DNA of 49,483 bases from Kingella pumchi (GCF_022288825.1 NZ_JAKOOW010000021.1:1-49483); one strand, 5' to 3'; shown: positions 40,062 to 47,990, counted from the stretch's first letter. The notes: generated by a model not told the origin, from the letters alone. A program made the numbers and translations.

Positions 40062-41594
40062 TTATTGTTGTTGTTCCGCCTGCCCGTTGCCGCTGTCTTC
40101 TTCAAACCAGTGGGCGCGGGCGGCCATAATGACGGTTTTGGCTTCTTCTTCTTCGATGCCGGTGATTTCAATCAGCTCGTCAATCGACAGCTCGGCCAAA
40201 TCGTCGCGGGTAGTGATTTCGGCATCGGCCAAATCGCGCAGCATGTCTTGGTCAACCCCTTCCAAGGTGCGCAGATCTTCGGCGATATTGTCGAGTTTTT
40301 CCTCGGAAGCAATGGCCAGCGTGAGAATCGCATCGCGGGCACGGCTGCGCAGGGTATCGACGGTTTCCTGATCGAAGCCTTCGATTTCCAGCAACTCTTC
40401 AGCCGGCACATAAGCCACTTCTTCCAAGGAAGTGAAGCCTTCCTGCACCAGAATATTGGCGGTGTCTTCGTCGGCATTCAGGTGCTCGACAAACAGGGCG
40501 CGGATTTGTGCGTCTTCCGCGGCATGGCGCTCTTCGGCCTCTTCCACGGTCATAATGTTCAGCTCTTTGCCGGTCAGCTCGGCGGCCAAACGCACGTTCT
40601 GGCCGCTGCGGCCGATAGCCAGCGCGAGCTGGTCTTCGGCAACGATTACGTCCACCGATTCGCGGCCGTCGTCGCTTTCGTTAATCACGATGCGGCTGAC
40701 TTGGGCAGGCGACAGGGCGTTAATCACAAATTGCGCGGTATCCATCGACCACAGCACGATATCGATGCGCTCGCCGCCCAATTCGTTGGAAACGGCATTG
40801 ACGCGGGCGCCGCGCACGCCGATGCAGGTGCCCTGCGGATCGATGCGCTGGTCGTTGGCCTTAACGGCGATTTTGGCACGCTGGCCAGGATCGCGCGCCA
40901 CTTCGCGGATATCGAGCAGGCCGTCGCCGATTTCCGGCACTTCCTGCTCAAAGAGATGGCGCAGAAATTCAGGCTGCGTACGGCTCAGAATGACTTGTTT
41001 GCGACCGCCGTTAAATTCTTCCACCCGCAAAAACAGGGCGCGGATGCGATCGCCATTGCGGTAGTTTTCGCGCGGCAGCATTTCCTGACGCGGCAGCAGC
41101 GCATCAAGTTTCGGTGCCAGCTCGACGATAATGCCCTGACGCTCAACTCGCTTGACCGTACCGACCACGATATCAGAGCGGTTTGCCAGGAAAGTGGACA
41201 GAATCTGCTCGCGCTCGGCATCGCGGATGCGCTGCAGGATGATTTGTTTGGCAGTTTGCGCGGCTTGGCGACCAAAACTTTCGTTGGGCAACTCTTCTTC
41301 GTAGTAATCGCCCACGGCAATGTCGATGCCGGGAATTTCTTCCTGAATCTGCTCGATGGTTTTTTCCAGTTCGGGATAGGTATAGGCTTCGTCTTCCACA
41401 ATCAGCCACCGGCGGAAAGTCTGGTAGCTGCCGGTATCGCGGTCGATCTCCACGCGCACGTCCATATGCTCGCGCTCGGCCTTTTTCTTGGCGGCGATGC
41501 CCAAAGCAAATTCCAAAGCACCGAATACGATTTCGGCATCAACGTTCTTCTCACTGGCCAAGGCTTCGGCCAACTGCAAAATCTCGCGGCTCAT
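40062..41594 (-). CDS. nusA: Transcription termination/antitermination factor NusA
   Basis: A 510-aa NusA. The N-terminal domain binds RNA polymerase; an S1 domain (about 135-200, DIVVGTVKRVERQGIIVEL) and two KH domains (GACIGVRGARVNAV and LAIGRSGQNVRLAAEL-like) follow. The C-terminus has acidic repeats (helix-hairpin-helix-like LLEIEGFDQETVD, ITGIEEEEAKTV). It modulates pausing, intrinsic termination and antitermination. It lies between rimP (27 nt) and infB (15 nt). Confidence 0.97.
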   Translation of the reverse strand: MSREILQLAEALASEKNVDAEIVFGALEFALGIAAKKKAEREHMDVRVEIDRDTGSYQTFRRWLIVEDEAYTYPELEKTIEQIQEEIPGIDIAVGDYYEEELPNESFGRQAAQTAKQIILQRIRDAEREQILSTFLANRSDIVVGTVKRVERQGIIVELAPKLDALLPRQEMLPRENYRNGDRIRALFLRVEEFNGGRKQVILSRTQPEFLRHLFEQEVPEIGDGLLDIREVARDPGQRAKIAVKANDQRIDPQGTCIGVRGARVNAVSNELGGERIDIVLWSMDTAQFVINALSPAQVSRIVINESDDGRESVDVIVAEDQLALAIGRSGQNVRLAAELTGKELNIMTVEEAEERHAAEDAQIRALFVEHLNADEDTANILVQEGFTSLEEVAYVPAEELLEIEGFDQETVDTLRSRARDAILTLAIASEEKLDNIAEDLRTLEGVDQDMLRDLADAEITTRDDLAELSIDELIEITGIEEEEAKTVIMAARAHWFEEDSGNGQAEQQQ

Positions 41595-41621
41595 GTTGTC
41601 TCCTGTTTATCCGCCATGCGG

Positions 41622-42053
41622 TTAAAATTTAAATTCCGGCTTGATTCGGGCGCGGTCGATATTGGAAAGTTCGATGGCAACGGTCTTGCCGTCGAAAGAC
41701 AAGGCCAATACATCGTTGTCAAAACCCTCGATGCGGCCGATAAAGTTTTTCTGCCCGTCCACCGGCAAGCGGGTTTTCAACTTGATCAGGCTGCCTGAAA
41801 AACGCACGAAGTCGGCTGCTTTCTTCAAAGGGCGGTCCAAGCCGGGGCTGGACACTTCCAGATTGCGGTAGTCGATGTCTTCCACCGCAAACAAACGGCT
41901 CAGGTGGTTGCTGACGGTAGCGCAGTCTTCCACGGTAATGCCGCCTTCTTTGTCGATAAATACGCGCAGGGTGCCGTGGGCATCCAATTCGGAATCCACC
42001 AGCTCGTAACCCAAACCCGGCAGGGTTTTGTCTAAAATTTGCTGAATATCCAT
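41622..42053 (-). CDS. rimP: Ribosome maturation factor RimP
   Basis: A 143-aa RimP needed for 30S maturation. LGYELVDSELDAHGTLRVFIDKEGG and VSSPGLDRPLKKAADFVRF are diagnostic. A DUS near 41788 encodes FSGSLIKL in the second domain. The Shine-Dalgarno is weak. A canonical terminator ends 12 nt before its ATG. Confidence 0.96.
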   Translation of the reverse strand: MDIQQILDKTLPGLGYELVDSELDAHGTLRVFIDKEGGITVEDCATVSNHLSRLFAVEDIDYRNLEVSSPGLDRPLKKAADFVRFSGSLIKLKTRLPVDGQKNFIGRIEGFDNDVLALSFDGKTVAIELSNIDRARIKPEFKF

Positions 42054-42064
42054 TTACATCTGCT

Positions 42065-42098
42065 ATAAAAAACAAAAAATGGCCTGCGGGGGCCATTT
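42065..42098 (-). terminator. Terminator-like attenuator in the rimP-nusA-infB leader
   Basis: Minus strand: AAATGGCC and GGCCATTT (42077-42084, 42091-42098) around loop CCCGCA, followed by TTTTTTGTTTTTT. It lies between a TATAAT promoter box (42132-42137) and the rimP ATG at 42053. Confidence 0.75.
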
Positions 42099-42131
42099 CT
42101 CAGTTAAAAGTAAACATGAAAAATTTTGCGG

Positions 42132-42137
42132 ATTATA
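42132..42137 (-). promoter_or_regulatory. -10 box for the rimP-nusA-infB operon
   Basis: Perfect TATAAT on the minus strand, without a good -35. An inverted repeat GGCAAAT-ATCTTTA-ATTTGCC (42164-42184) lies just upstream, where an activator could bind. A palindromic DUS (about 42186-42202) adjoins it. Confidence 0.45.
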
Positions 42138-42279
42138 ACCGTTTAATCACAAAAAGAAAAGCGGGCAAATATCTTTAATTTGCCTTTTCAGGCTGCCTGA
42201 AAAGACCCAAAAATAAAACTAAAAACGATATTTCAACAAATATTTATTCGGAAACCATCCCGTTTTCACGCACATTCTT

Positions 42280-42307
42280 TTGACAAACGCCGAAAAAAAA
42301 CTATAAT
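42280..42307 (+). promoter_or_regulatory. Strong promoter of tRNA-Leu(CAA)
   Basis: TTGACA (42280-42285), 16 bp, TATAAT (42302-42307), both consensus. The predicted start is about 8 nt before the tRNA. Confidence 0.85.
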
Positions 42308-42322
42308 GCCCGCTTTGCTGCC

Positions 42323-42407
42323 GCCCGGGTGGCGAAACTGGTAGACGCAGGGGACTCAAAATCCCCCGCCGCAAGGCGTGTCGGTTCGAGTCCGACCCCG
42401 GGCACCA
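42323..42407 (+). tRNA. tRNA-Leu (anticodon CAA)
   Basis: An 85-nt class II tRNA. Acceptor GCCCGGG pairs with CCCGGGC; the anticodon loop CTCAAAA gives CAA, reading UUG. A long variable arm and encoded CCA are present. It stands alone with its own promoter and terminator, divergent from the rimP operon. Confidence 0.96.
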
Positions 42408-42413
42408 AATTAG

Positions 42414-42441
42414 AAAAAGACCGCAAACCGCGGTCTTTTTT
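42414..42441 (+). terminator. Terminator of tRNA-Leu(CAA)
   Basis: AAAAAGACCGC (42414-42424), loop AAACC, GCGGTCTTTTT (42430-42440). Confidence 0.9.
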
Positions 42442-42480
42442 ATTTCCGTCTATCACAATGTGTCGCAAATGAAAAGCAAG

Positions 42481-42508
42481 AAAAAGCCTGCTGATTTAGC
42501 AGGCTTTT
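42481..42508 (-). terminator. Terminator of the tpiA-secG-tRNA-Leu(GAG) unit
   Basis: AAAAGCCTGCT (42482-42492), loop GATTT, AGCAGGCTTTT (42498-42508); minus-strand T run follows. It lies just behind the tRNA 3' end. Confidence 0.85.
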
Positions 42509-42514
42509 CTAATG

Positions 42515-42600
42515 TGGTGCCGACAATGAGACTTGAACTCATACGACCTACGGTCACTACCCCCTCAAGATAGCGTGTCTACCAATTCCACCATGTCGGC
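42515..42600 (-). tRNA. tRNA-Leu (anticodon GAG)
   Basis: An 86-nt class II tRNA. Acceptor GCCGACA pairs with TGTCGGC; the anticodon loop TTGAGGG gives GAG, reading CUU/CUC. CCA is encoded. It directly follows secG, as leuU does in E. coli. Confidence 0.96.
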
Positions 42601-42613
42601 AATAGACTTTAAC

Positions 42614-42961
42614 TCAGTTGTTTACTCCGGATGCCGGCTGCTGCTGGCTGGGAGTGGTATGGCCTGCGGCCGGTTGTTTTTTCTGCTTCACGCTGCTGAA
42701 ATCCAGTGTGGTGCCGGCGGCATTGGAGTGGATGTAGCTCAAAGCGAGTGCGGAAGCAAAGAATACTGCGGCGGCGATGGCAGTCATCCGGGTTAGGAAT
42801 GTGGCGTTACCGCCCGAACCGAATACGCCCTGCGCGCTGCCGGTACCGCTTAAACCGGCTCCGGCATCTGCCCCTTTGCCCTGCTGCATCAAAACCAGCA
42901 CGATAATCGACAAAGAGGAGAAAATATTAATAATCCAAATCAGGGTCTTAAACGCTACCAT
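42614..42961 (-). CDS. secG: Protein-export membrane protein SecG
   Basis: A 115-aa SecG with two membrane segments (about 5-25 and 58-78) and the conserved loop LMQQGKGADAGAGLSG. It assists SecYE in translocation. A Gln/Pro-rich tail follows. It lies 7 nt after tpiA and before tRNA-Leu(GAG). Confidence 0.96.
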   Translation of the reverse strand: MVAFKTLIWIINIFSSLSIIVLVLMQQGKGADAGAGLSGTGSAQGVFGSGGNATFLTRMTAIAAAVFFASALALSYIHSNAAGTTLDFSSVKQKKQPAAGHTTPSQQQPASGVNN

Positions 42962-42968
42962 AATGTTT

Positions 42969-43736
42969 TCAAGCTTCTTGTGCGGCGCGAATAATAGCGC
43001 TGAAAGATTCGTATTTCAGCGATGCGCCTCCGACAAGTGCGCCATCGACATGCGGCACGCTAAAAATTTCGGCGGCGTTCTTTTCATTAACGCTGCCGCC
43101 GTAAAGGACGCGGATATTAACACCTTCACCACACAATAACAAGACTTCGCGGTAAATAAATTCGTGCATATCGGCAATCTGCTCTTTTGTGGCAACTTTT
43201 CCGGTGCCGATCGCCCAAACCGGCTCGTATGCGACAACAAAATTCTTGGTCGGCAGCCCTTTCAATACCGACAACTGGTAAGCCACAGCTTCTTTTTCGC
43301 GCCCGTCTTCGCGCTCTTCCAAGCTTTCGCCCACGCACAGCAGCGGCGTAATGCCGGCTTTCAGCACGTTTTCGATTTTGTGGCGCTGGGTATCGTTTTT
43401 TTCATTGAAATACAGGCTGCGTTCGGAATGGCCGATCAGCACGATGTCCACGCCCACATCAGCAAGCATTTCGGCGGACACTTCACCGGTATAGGCGCCC
43501 TTGCCGGCAAAGCGGCTGACGTCTTGGGCGCAAGTGCGGATGGGATTGTCGAGAACAATCTGCACCGCATTGAAAGCCTGCAGCAGATAAACCGTAGGCG
43601 GCGCGATGCCGATGCAGACGCGCGGCATTTCCGGCAGCGTCCGCAAATTGTGCACCAAAGCATTATTGTCCTGCAGCCGGCCGTTCATTTTCCAGTTGCC
43701 GATTACCCATTTCTGCTGCCAAACCGATCCGTCCAT
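42969..43736 (-). CDS. tpiA: Triosephosphate isomerase
   Basis: A 255-aa TIM barrel that interconverts dihydroxyacetone phosphate and glyceraldehyde 3-phosphate. Catalytic residues are present: Lys in GNWKMN, His in IGHSERS and Glu in YEPVWAIGTG; the phosphate loop is YGGSV. The start at 43736 (MDGSVWQQK) follows AGAGGA. It heads the tpiA-secG-tRNA-Leu transcript. Confidence 0.97.
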   Translation of the reverse strand: MDGSVWQQKWVIGNWKMNGRLQDNNALVHNLRTLPEMPRVCIGIAPPTVYLLQAFNAVQIVLDNPIRTCAQDVSRFAGKGAYTGEVSAEMLADVGVDIVLIGHSERSLYFNEKNDTQRHKIENVLKAGITPLLCVGESLEEREDGREKEAVAYQLSVLKGLPTKNFVVAYEPVWAIGTGKVATKEQIADMHEFIYREVLLLCGEGVNIRVLYGGSVNEKNAAEIFSVPHVDGALVGGASLKYESFSAIIRAAQEA

Positions 43737-43779
43737 CCCAATTCCTCTCGTTACCAAGCCTTGCGGCAAAACGGCGGGC

Positions 43780-43808
43780 ATTGTACTCGAATTCCCCGCA
43801 CCGCCCAA
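43780..43808 (-). promoter_or_regulatory. Predicted tpiA promoter
   Basis: Minus strand: -35 TTGGGC (43803-43808), 17 bp, -10 TACAAT (43780-43785). Confidence 0.6.
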
Positions 43809-43945
43809 CTGCGCCGGCCGGCAAAGCAGCCTGAAAACGCAGCGAAGCGGCATGCTTCGCCGCGCTGCCGTCCGCCGGCAGATTCGGGTATCATGGCGCT
43901 TTTTTTGCCGGCTGCCGCAGCGCTTTCAGGCAGCCTGAAAACATC

Positions 43946-44257
43946 ATGTATCCGTTACTCGACCAAAAAATCCGCAATCCCGACTACGCCGGCATGATTC
44001 GCCGCAATGCCGCCGGCTTCACTCCACCTGAGCAGGCGCTGCTTGACGAAATTCTCGAACGTTTCGACTTCGATGTCGTCCAAGAGCAGGCGCTGGTGCA
44101 AGCGGTGATGCAGCAAAGCCGCTTCGACCCCAACGCTTCGCACATCGACTACGAAGATGAAGACGAAGAAACCACCCTGATCTGTCCGCACTGTCTCAAC
44201 CCGCCCGTACCGCCGCTGCGCGACTACTATATGTGGCGCGAAGGCAGCCGCCGTTAA
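43946..44257 (+). CDS. Small CxxC protein of unknown function upstream of dut
   Basis: A 103-aa protein that starts MYPLLDQKIRNPDYAGMIRR. It is helical for about 60 residues, then acidic (DYEDEDEETT), then carries a single CPHC motif (Cys80, Cys83) that might bind zinc as a dimer or act in redox. No signal peptide. It is 26 nt upstream of dut and probably co-transcribed with dut and the cyclo-ligase. I know of no function; it resembles neisserial hypotheticals only in general. Confidence 0.75.
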   Translation: MYPLLDQKIRNPDYAGMIRRNAAGFTPPEQALLDEILERFDFDVVQEQALVQAVMQQSRFDPNASHIDYEDEDEETTLICPHCLNPPVPPLRDYYMWREGSRR

Positions 44258-44283
44258 GCGCCCAAAACCAACGGAAACCCGCC

Positions 44284-44739
44284 ATGTCCAAACAAACCGT
44301 CCAACTCAAAATCGTCCGCCCGCAAATGCAGGAGCGCCTGCCGCGTTACGCCACCCAGGGCTCCGCCGGCCTGGATTTGCACGCCTGCATCGAGCGCGAA
44401 CTCATTCTCCAACCCGGCCAAACCGAGCTGATCCCCACCGGCATCGCCATCCATCTGGCCGATGCCAATCTGGCGGCGATGATTCTGCCGCGCTCCGGCT
44501 TGGGGCACAAACACGGCATCGTTCTCGGCAATCTCGTCGGCCTGATCGACTCCGACTATCAGGGCGAACTGATGGTTTCGGTATGGAACCGCGGCCAAAG
44601 CGCCTTTACCGTCCAACCTTTCGAGCGGATTGCGCAGATGGTGATTGTGCCCGTGGTTCAGGCTGCTTTTGAAGTGGTTAGCGACTTTGCTGCCAGCGAG
44701 CGCGGCGAAGGCGGCTTCGGCAGCACCGGCCGCGGCTGA
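44284..44739 (+). CDS. dut: Deoxyuridine 5'-triphosphate nucleotidohydrolase (dUTPase)
   Basis: A 151-aa trimeric dUTPase that makes dUMP and keeps uracil out of DNA. Motifs: GSAGLDLHA, PRSGLGHKHG, GLIDSDYQGEL, FERIAQMVI and C-terminal RGEGGFGSTGRG. The start at 44284 (MSKQTVQL) gives the family length. It is 5 nt before the cyclo-ligase gene. A DUS-like 10-mer lies near its 3' end (44657). Confidence 0.97.
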   Translation: MSKQTVQLKIVRPQMQERLPRYATQGSAGLDLHACIERELILQPGQTELIPTGIAIHLADANLAAMILPRSGLGHKHGIVLGNLVGLIDSDYQGELMVSVWNRGQSAFTVQPFERIAQMVIVPVVQAAFEVVSDFAASERGEGGFGSTGRG

Positions 44740-44744
44740 AACGC

Positions 44745-45329
44745 ATGAACGGCAAAAAAGCCCTGCGCCAAGCCCTGCGCCGCCGGCGTGCCGCCCTGTC
44801 GCCGGCCGAAAAACAGCGCGCCGAAATACAGGCCAACCGCCTGCTCAAGCGCTTTATCCGTCGTGGCAAACGCATCGCCGTGTATTGGCCGGTGGGCAGC
44901 GAAATGCGGCTCGACAACTTTATCCGCAGCGCCCGCCGCCGCGGCGCGCAAATCTATCTGCCCTATATCGACAGCCGTTCGCTGCGGCTGTGGTTTACCC
45001 CCTACCCTGCCGGCAAGGCGAAAACCGAGCACCCGCGCGGCAAAAGCAGCCTGAAAATCCCGCAGTTTGCCGGTCGGAAAATCCGTGCCGAACGGCTGCA
45101 CGCCATGCTGCTGCCGCTGGTCGGCATCAACTCGCGCGGCTACCGGCTCGGCCAGGGCGGCGGTTATTACGACGTCAGCCTCGGTGCCACGCGCGGGCGG
45201 CTGCAGCCGAAAAAAATCGGCATCGGCTTTGCCTGCCAGCTTTGCGACGACTTCCCCACCGAAGTACACGACATCCGCACCGATTATTTCGTCTGCGAAC
45301 GCGGCATTACCCGTTTTTCACACAAATAA
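44745..45329 (+). CDS. 5-formyltetrahydrofolate cyclo-ligase
   Basis: A 194-aa cyclo-ligase (YgfA/FAU1 type) that converts 5-formyl-THF to methenyl-THF with ATP. LRQALRRRRAALS and the P-loop-like GYRLGQGGGYYD motif are visible. A DUS at 45046 encodes KSSLKI. It follows dut by 5 nt, linking folate and dUTP metabolism. Confidence 0.93.
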   Translation: MNGKKALRQALRRRRAALSPAEKQRAEIQANRLLKRFIRRGKRIAVYWPVGSEMRLDNFIRSARRRGAQIYLPYIDSRSLRLWFTPYPAGKAKTEHPRGKSSLKIPQFAGRKIRAERLHAMLLPLVGINSRGYRLGQGGGYYDVSLGATRGRLQPKKIGIGFACQLCDDFPTEVHDIRTDYFVCERGITRFSHK

Positions 45330-45368
45330 GTTTTCAGGCTGCCTTTGTCTGAAAAGCAGCCTGAAAAC
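45330..45368. repeat. Inverted DUS pair after the cyclo-ligase gene
   Basis: GTTTTCAGGCTGC (45330-45342) and GCAGCCTGAAAAC (45356-45368) form a 13-bp stem with a 13-nt loop. A canonical terminator follows. Confidence 0.75.
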
Positions 45369-45380
45369 GTCGGGCAAAGC

Positions 45381-45414
45381 AAAACCGCACCTGAAGCAGG
45401 TGCGGTTTTTATTT
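45381..45414. terminator. Terminator between the cyclo-ligase gene and the tRNA operon
   Basis: AAAACCGCACCTG (45381-45393), loop AAG, CAGGTGCGGTTTT (45397-45409), then TATTT. It serves both convergent units. Confidence 0.9.
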
Positions 45415-45490
45415 GGGGTGGCTGATGGGGCTCGAACCCACGACAACCGGAATCACAATCCGGGGCTCTACCAACTGAGCTACAGCCACC
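45414..45490 (-). tRNA. tRNA-His (anticodon GTG)
   Basis: Acceptor GTGGCTG pairs with CAGCCAC; anticodon loop TTGTGAT gives GTG. The genomic G before position 1 (45490) can supply G-1, pairing with C73. CCA is encoded. Third gene of the Pro-Arg-His operon. Confidence 0.96.
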
Positions 45491-45501
45491 ATAAAACTTT
45501 T

Positions 45502-45578
45502 TGGCGCGCCCGACAGGAATCGAACCTGTAACCCCCGACTTAGAAGGTCGGTGCTCTATCCAGTTGAGCTACGGGCGC
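45502..45578 (-). tRNA. tRNA-Arg (anticodon TCT)
   Basis: A 77-nt tRNA with acceptor GCGCCCG and CGGGCGC; the anticodon loop CTTCTAA gives TCT, reading AGA/AGG. CCA is encoded. Middle gene of the operon. Confidence 0.96.
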
Positions 45579-45601
45579 ATTCGCTTGCGGGCTGATTCAT
45601 G

Positions 45602-45679
45602 TGGTCGGGGCGGTGGGATTCGAACTCACGACCCTCTGCTCCCAAAGCAGATGCGCTAACCAGGCTGCGCTACGCCCCG
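45602..45679 (-). tRNA. tRNA-Pro (anticodon TGG)
   Basis: A 78-nt tRNA with acceptor CGGGGCG and CGCCCCG; anticodon loop TTTGGGA gives TGG. CCA is encoded. First gene of the operon, only about 6 nt past the predicted start of transcription. Confidence 0.96.
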
Positions 45680-45692
45680 CATGAAAGGGCGA

Positions 45693-45721
45693 AATATACA
45701 GGCAGCCTGAAAGAGCGTCAA
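45693..45721 (-). promoter_or_regulatory. tRNA operon promoter with a DUS as its spacer
   Basis: Minus strand: -35 TTGACG (45716-45721), exactly 17 bp, -10 TATATT (45693-45698). The spacer, 45699-45715, contains a complete DUS. Confidence 0.8.
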
Positions 45722-45889
45722 GACGCGCGCCGGCGTTTTTTTACAGGATTTTATTTTTACAAACGATTCTCCGCCACACCCTGCTTTTCAGGCTGCCTGA
45801 ATACACTCCGGCAGCGCTCGAAAGCTGCACGGCGGCGGCGTTTCCATTAGAATACCGCCTTTGCCATTTCTTTACATACGGGAACCGAT

Positions 45890-47182
45890 ATGCTCGACAT
45901 CCAACTGCTCCGCGCCGATCCCGCCGCCGTTGCCGCCAAGCTGGCGCAGCGCGGCTTTGCTTTGGACAGCACCGCTTTTGAAAACATGGAAGCGCAGCGC
46001 AAACAGCTGCAAACCGCCACCGAAGAGCTGCAGGCGCAGCGCAACAGCGCCTCCAAGCAAATCGGCGCCCTCAAAGGCCAAGGCAAGCACGCCGAAGCCG
46101 AAGCGGCGATGGCTGAAGTCGCCCGCATCAAAGACAGCCTGATCGCCAACGAAGCGGCGCTGGCGCAAATCCAGCAGGAATTAGAAGCGTGGCTGGCCGC
46201 CGTTCCCAACCTGCCGCACGAAAGCGTGCCGGTGGGCGAAGACGAAAACGACAATGTGGAAGTGCGCCGCATCGGCACGCCGCGCGAATTTGATTTTACC
46301 GTTCGCGACCATGTTGATTTGGGTGAAAAACTGGGCTTGGATTTTGAAACCGCCGCCACACTCTCCGGCGCCCGCTTCAGCCTGATGAAAGGTCCGATTG
46401 CCCGCCTGCACCGCGCGCTGGCGCAGTTTATGCTCGACACCCACACCCGGCAGCACGGCTACACCGAATGCTACACGCCCTATATCGTCAACGATTCGGC
46501 GCTGTTCGGCACCGGCCAGCTGCCCAAATTCGGCGAAGACCTGTTTCACGTTACCCGTGGCGGCGATGAAACCAAGCACACCCAGTATCTGATTCCCACC
46601 GCCGAAGTAACGCTGACCAATACCGTAGCCGGCCAAATCCTACCGGAAAAAGCCCTGCCGCTGAAACTCACCGCCCACTCGCCCTGTTTCCGCAGCGAAG
46701 CCGGCTCGCACGGCAAAGACACGCGCGGCCTGATCCGCCAGCACCAGTTCGACAAAGTGGAAATGGTGCAAATCGTGCACCCCGATCAGTCTTACGCCGC
46801 GCTGGAAGAGATGGTCGGCCACGCTGAAAACATTCTCAAAGCGCTCGAACTGCCCTACCGCGTGATTACCCTGTGCACCGGCGACATGGGCTTCGGCGCG
46901 GCCAAAACCTACGATTTGGAAGTGTGGGTGCCCGCGCAAAACACCTACCGCGAGATTTCCAGCTGCTCAAACTGCGAAGACTTCCAAGCCCGCCGCATGA
47001 AGGCGCGCTTTAAAGACGAAAACGGCAAAAATCGCCTGGTGCACACGCTCAACGGCTCGGGTCTGGCCGTCGGCCGCGCTTTGGTGGCGGTGCTGGAAAA
47101 CCACCAAAACGCCGACGGCAGCATCAACATCCCCGCCGCTCTGCGCCCGTATTTGGGTGGGCTGGAAAAACTGGAAGCCTAA
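45890..47182 (+). CDS. serS: Seryl-tRNA synthetase
   Basis: A 430-aa class II synthetase. The N-terminal coiled-coil arm (about 25-105) grips the tRNA-Ser variable arm. The core has motif 2 (CFRSEAGSHGKDTRG) and motif 3 (GSGLAVGRALVAVLEN). The start MLDIQLLRAD is family-typical. A TAGAAT box (about 45849) may be its -10. It is convergent with the Bax-inhibitor gene. Confidence 0.98.
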   Translation: MLDIQLLRADPAAVAAKLAQRGFALDSTAFENMEAQRKQLQTATEELQAQRNSASKQIGALKGQGKHAEAEAAMAEVARIKDSLIANEAALAQIQQELEAWLAAVPNLPHESVPVGEDENDNVEVRRIGTPREFDFTVRDHVDLGEKLGLDFETAATLSGARFSLMKGPIARLHRALAQFMLDTHTRQHGYTECYTPYIVNDSALFGTGQLPKFGEDLFHVTRGGDETKHTQYLIPTAEVTLTNTVAGQILPEKALPLKLTAHSPCFRSEAGSHGKDTRGLIRQHQFDKVEMVQIVHPDQSYAALEEMVGHAENILKALELPYRVITLCTGDMGFGAAKTYDLEVWVPAQNTYREISSCSNCEDFQARRMKARFKDENGKNRLVHTLNGSGLAVGRALVAVLENHQNADGSINIPAALRPYLGGLEKLEA

Positions 47183-47212
47183 ATGGTCTGCCAAACACCA
47201 AACGCCCAAAAC

Positions 47213-47252
47213 TTTTCAGGCTGCCTTCGAATCATCGAAGGCAGCCTGAAAA
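47213..47252. terminator. DUS hairpin with 18-bp perfect stem between convergent genes
   Basis: TTTTCAGGCTGCCTTCGA (47213-47230), loop ATCA, exact complement (47235-47252). The stem extends both DUS by TCGA. A short T run follows on the plus strand. A third DUS lies at 47272-47288. Confidence 0.7.
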
Positions 47253-47303
47253 TTTGGGTGCTGCATTTCGCGTTTCAGGCAGCCTGAAACACGGGAACCG
47301 GGT

Positions 47304-47990
47304 TTAATCGTCGCTACCCGCAAAGGCCAGCAGCAGGCGCAGCAGGCTGCTGAAGATGTTGTAGATGGAAATAAAGATGGTAAGCGCAGCGCTGATGTGG
47401 CTGGTTTCGCCACCTTCAATTACAGTACGCACTTGCCACATGATAATCAGCGAGCTGACAATCACAAAAACGGCAGCCAAGGCCAGCGATAAAGCGGGAA
47501 TATTGAAAAACAGATTGGCCACCACGCCAATCATCAGCACAATCACACCCATCGATAGCGAACGGCCGAGCGCGTTGGTATTGAAGTTCAAACGGCGGGC
47601 GAGCGTGGTCATGCTGAAGAAAATGCCGGCCGTCATCAGCGCGGCGGTTGCCACCAAGCCGCCGCCATTGCTGAAATTGGCGCTGTATTGCAGCAGGGGC
47701 GAGAGCATCAGCCCCATGCCGAAAGTAAACACCATCAGCAGGGTAACGCCGGTTTTGTTGTAACGGTTTTTCTCAATGGCAAAACACATGCCGTAGAAAA
47801 ACGCCATCATCACAATCACGCTTGCCCAACCGCCGCCGAGCATGGCAAAGGGGTTGAAGGCCATGCCCAGCAAAGCGCCGGCGGCGCAGGGAATGAACGA
47901 CAGGGAAAGCAGGCCGTAGGTTTTCTGCAGCGTAACCTCCGGATCCGATAAGGTGTGGCTGTTGGTAAATTGCGAAAGATTTTGCGTCAT
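47304..47990 (-). CDS. Bax inhibitor-1 (YbhL/YccA) family membrane protein
   Basis: A 228-aa protein with about seven membrane segments and the UPF0005 signatures (YGLLSLSF, GMCFAIEKNRYNKT, NIFSSLLRLL). E. coli YccA modulates FtsH; others act in ion handling. The start MTQNLSQF at 47990 is chosen over an upstream open frame. Function here is by family only. Confidence 0.9.
   Translation of the reverse strand: MTQNLSQFTNSHTLSDPEVTLQKTYGLLSLSFIPCAAGALLGMAFNPFAMLGGGWASVIVMMAFFYGMCFAIEKNRYNKTGVTLLMVFTFGMGLMLSPLLQYSANFSNGGGLVATAALMTAGIFFSMTTLARRLNFNTNALGRSLSMGVIVLMIGVVANLFFNIPALSLALAAVFVIVSSLIIMWQVRTVIEGGETSHISAALTIFISIYNIFSSLLRLLLAFAGSDD

Noticed and set aside
37341..41798. Long plus-strand open frames (597 aa and 878 aa) opposite infB and nusA
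   Set aside because: They lie fully antisense to well-conserved genes, are rich in Phe, Gly, Ala and His as expected for the complement of high-G+C codons, and have no recognisable domain.
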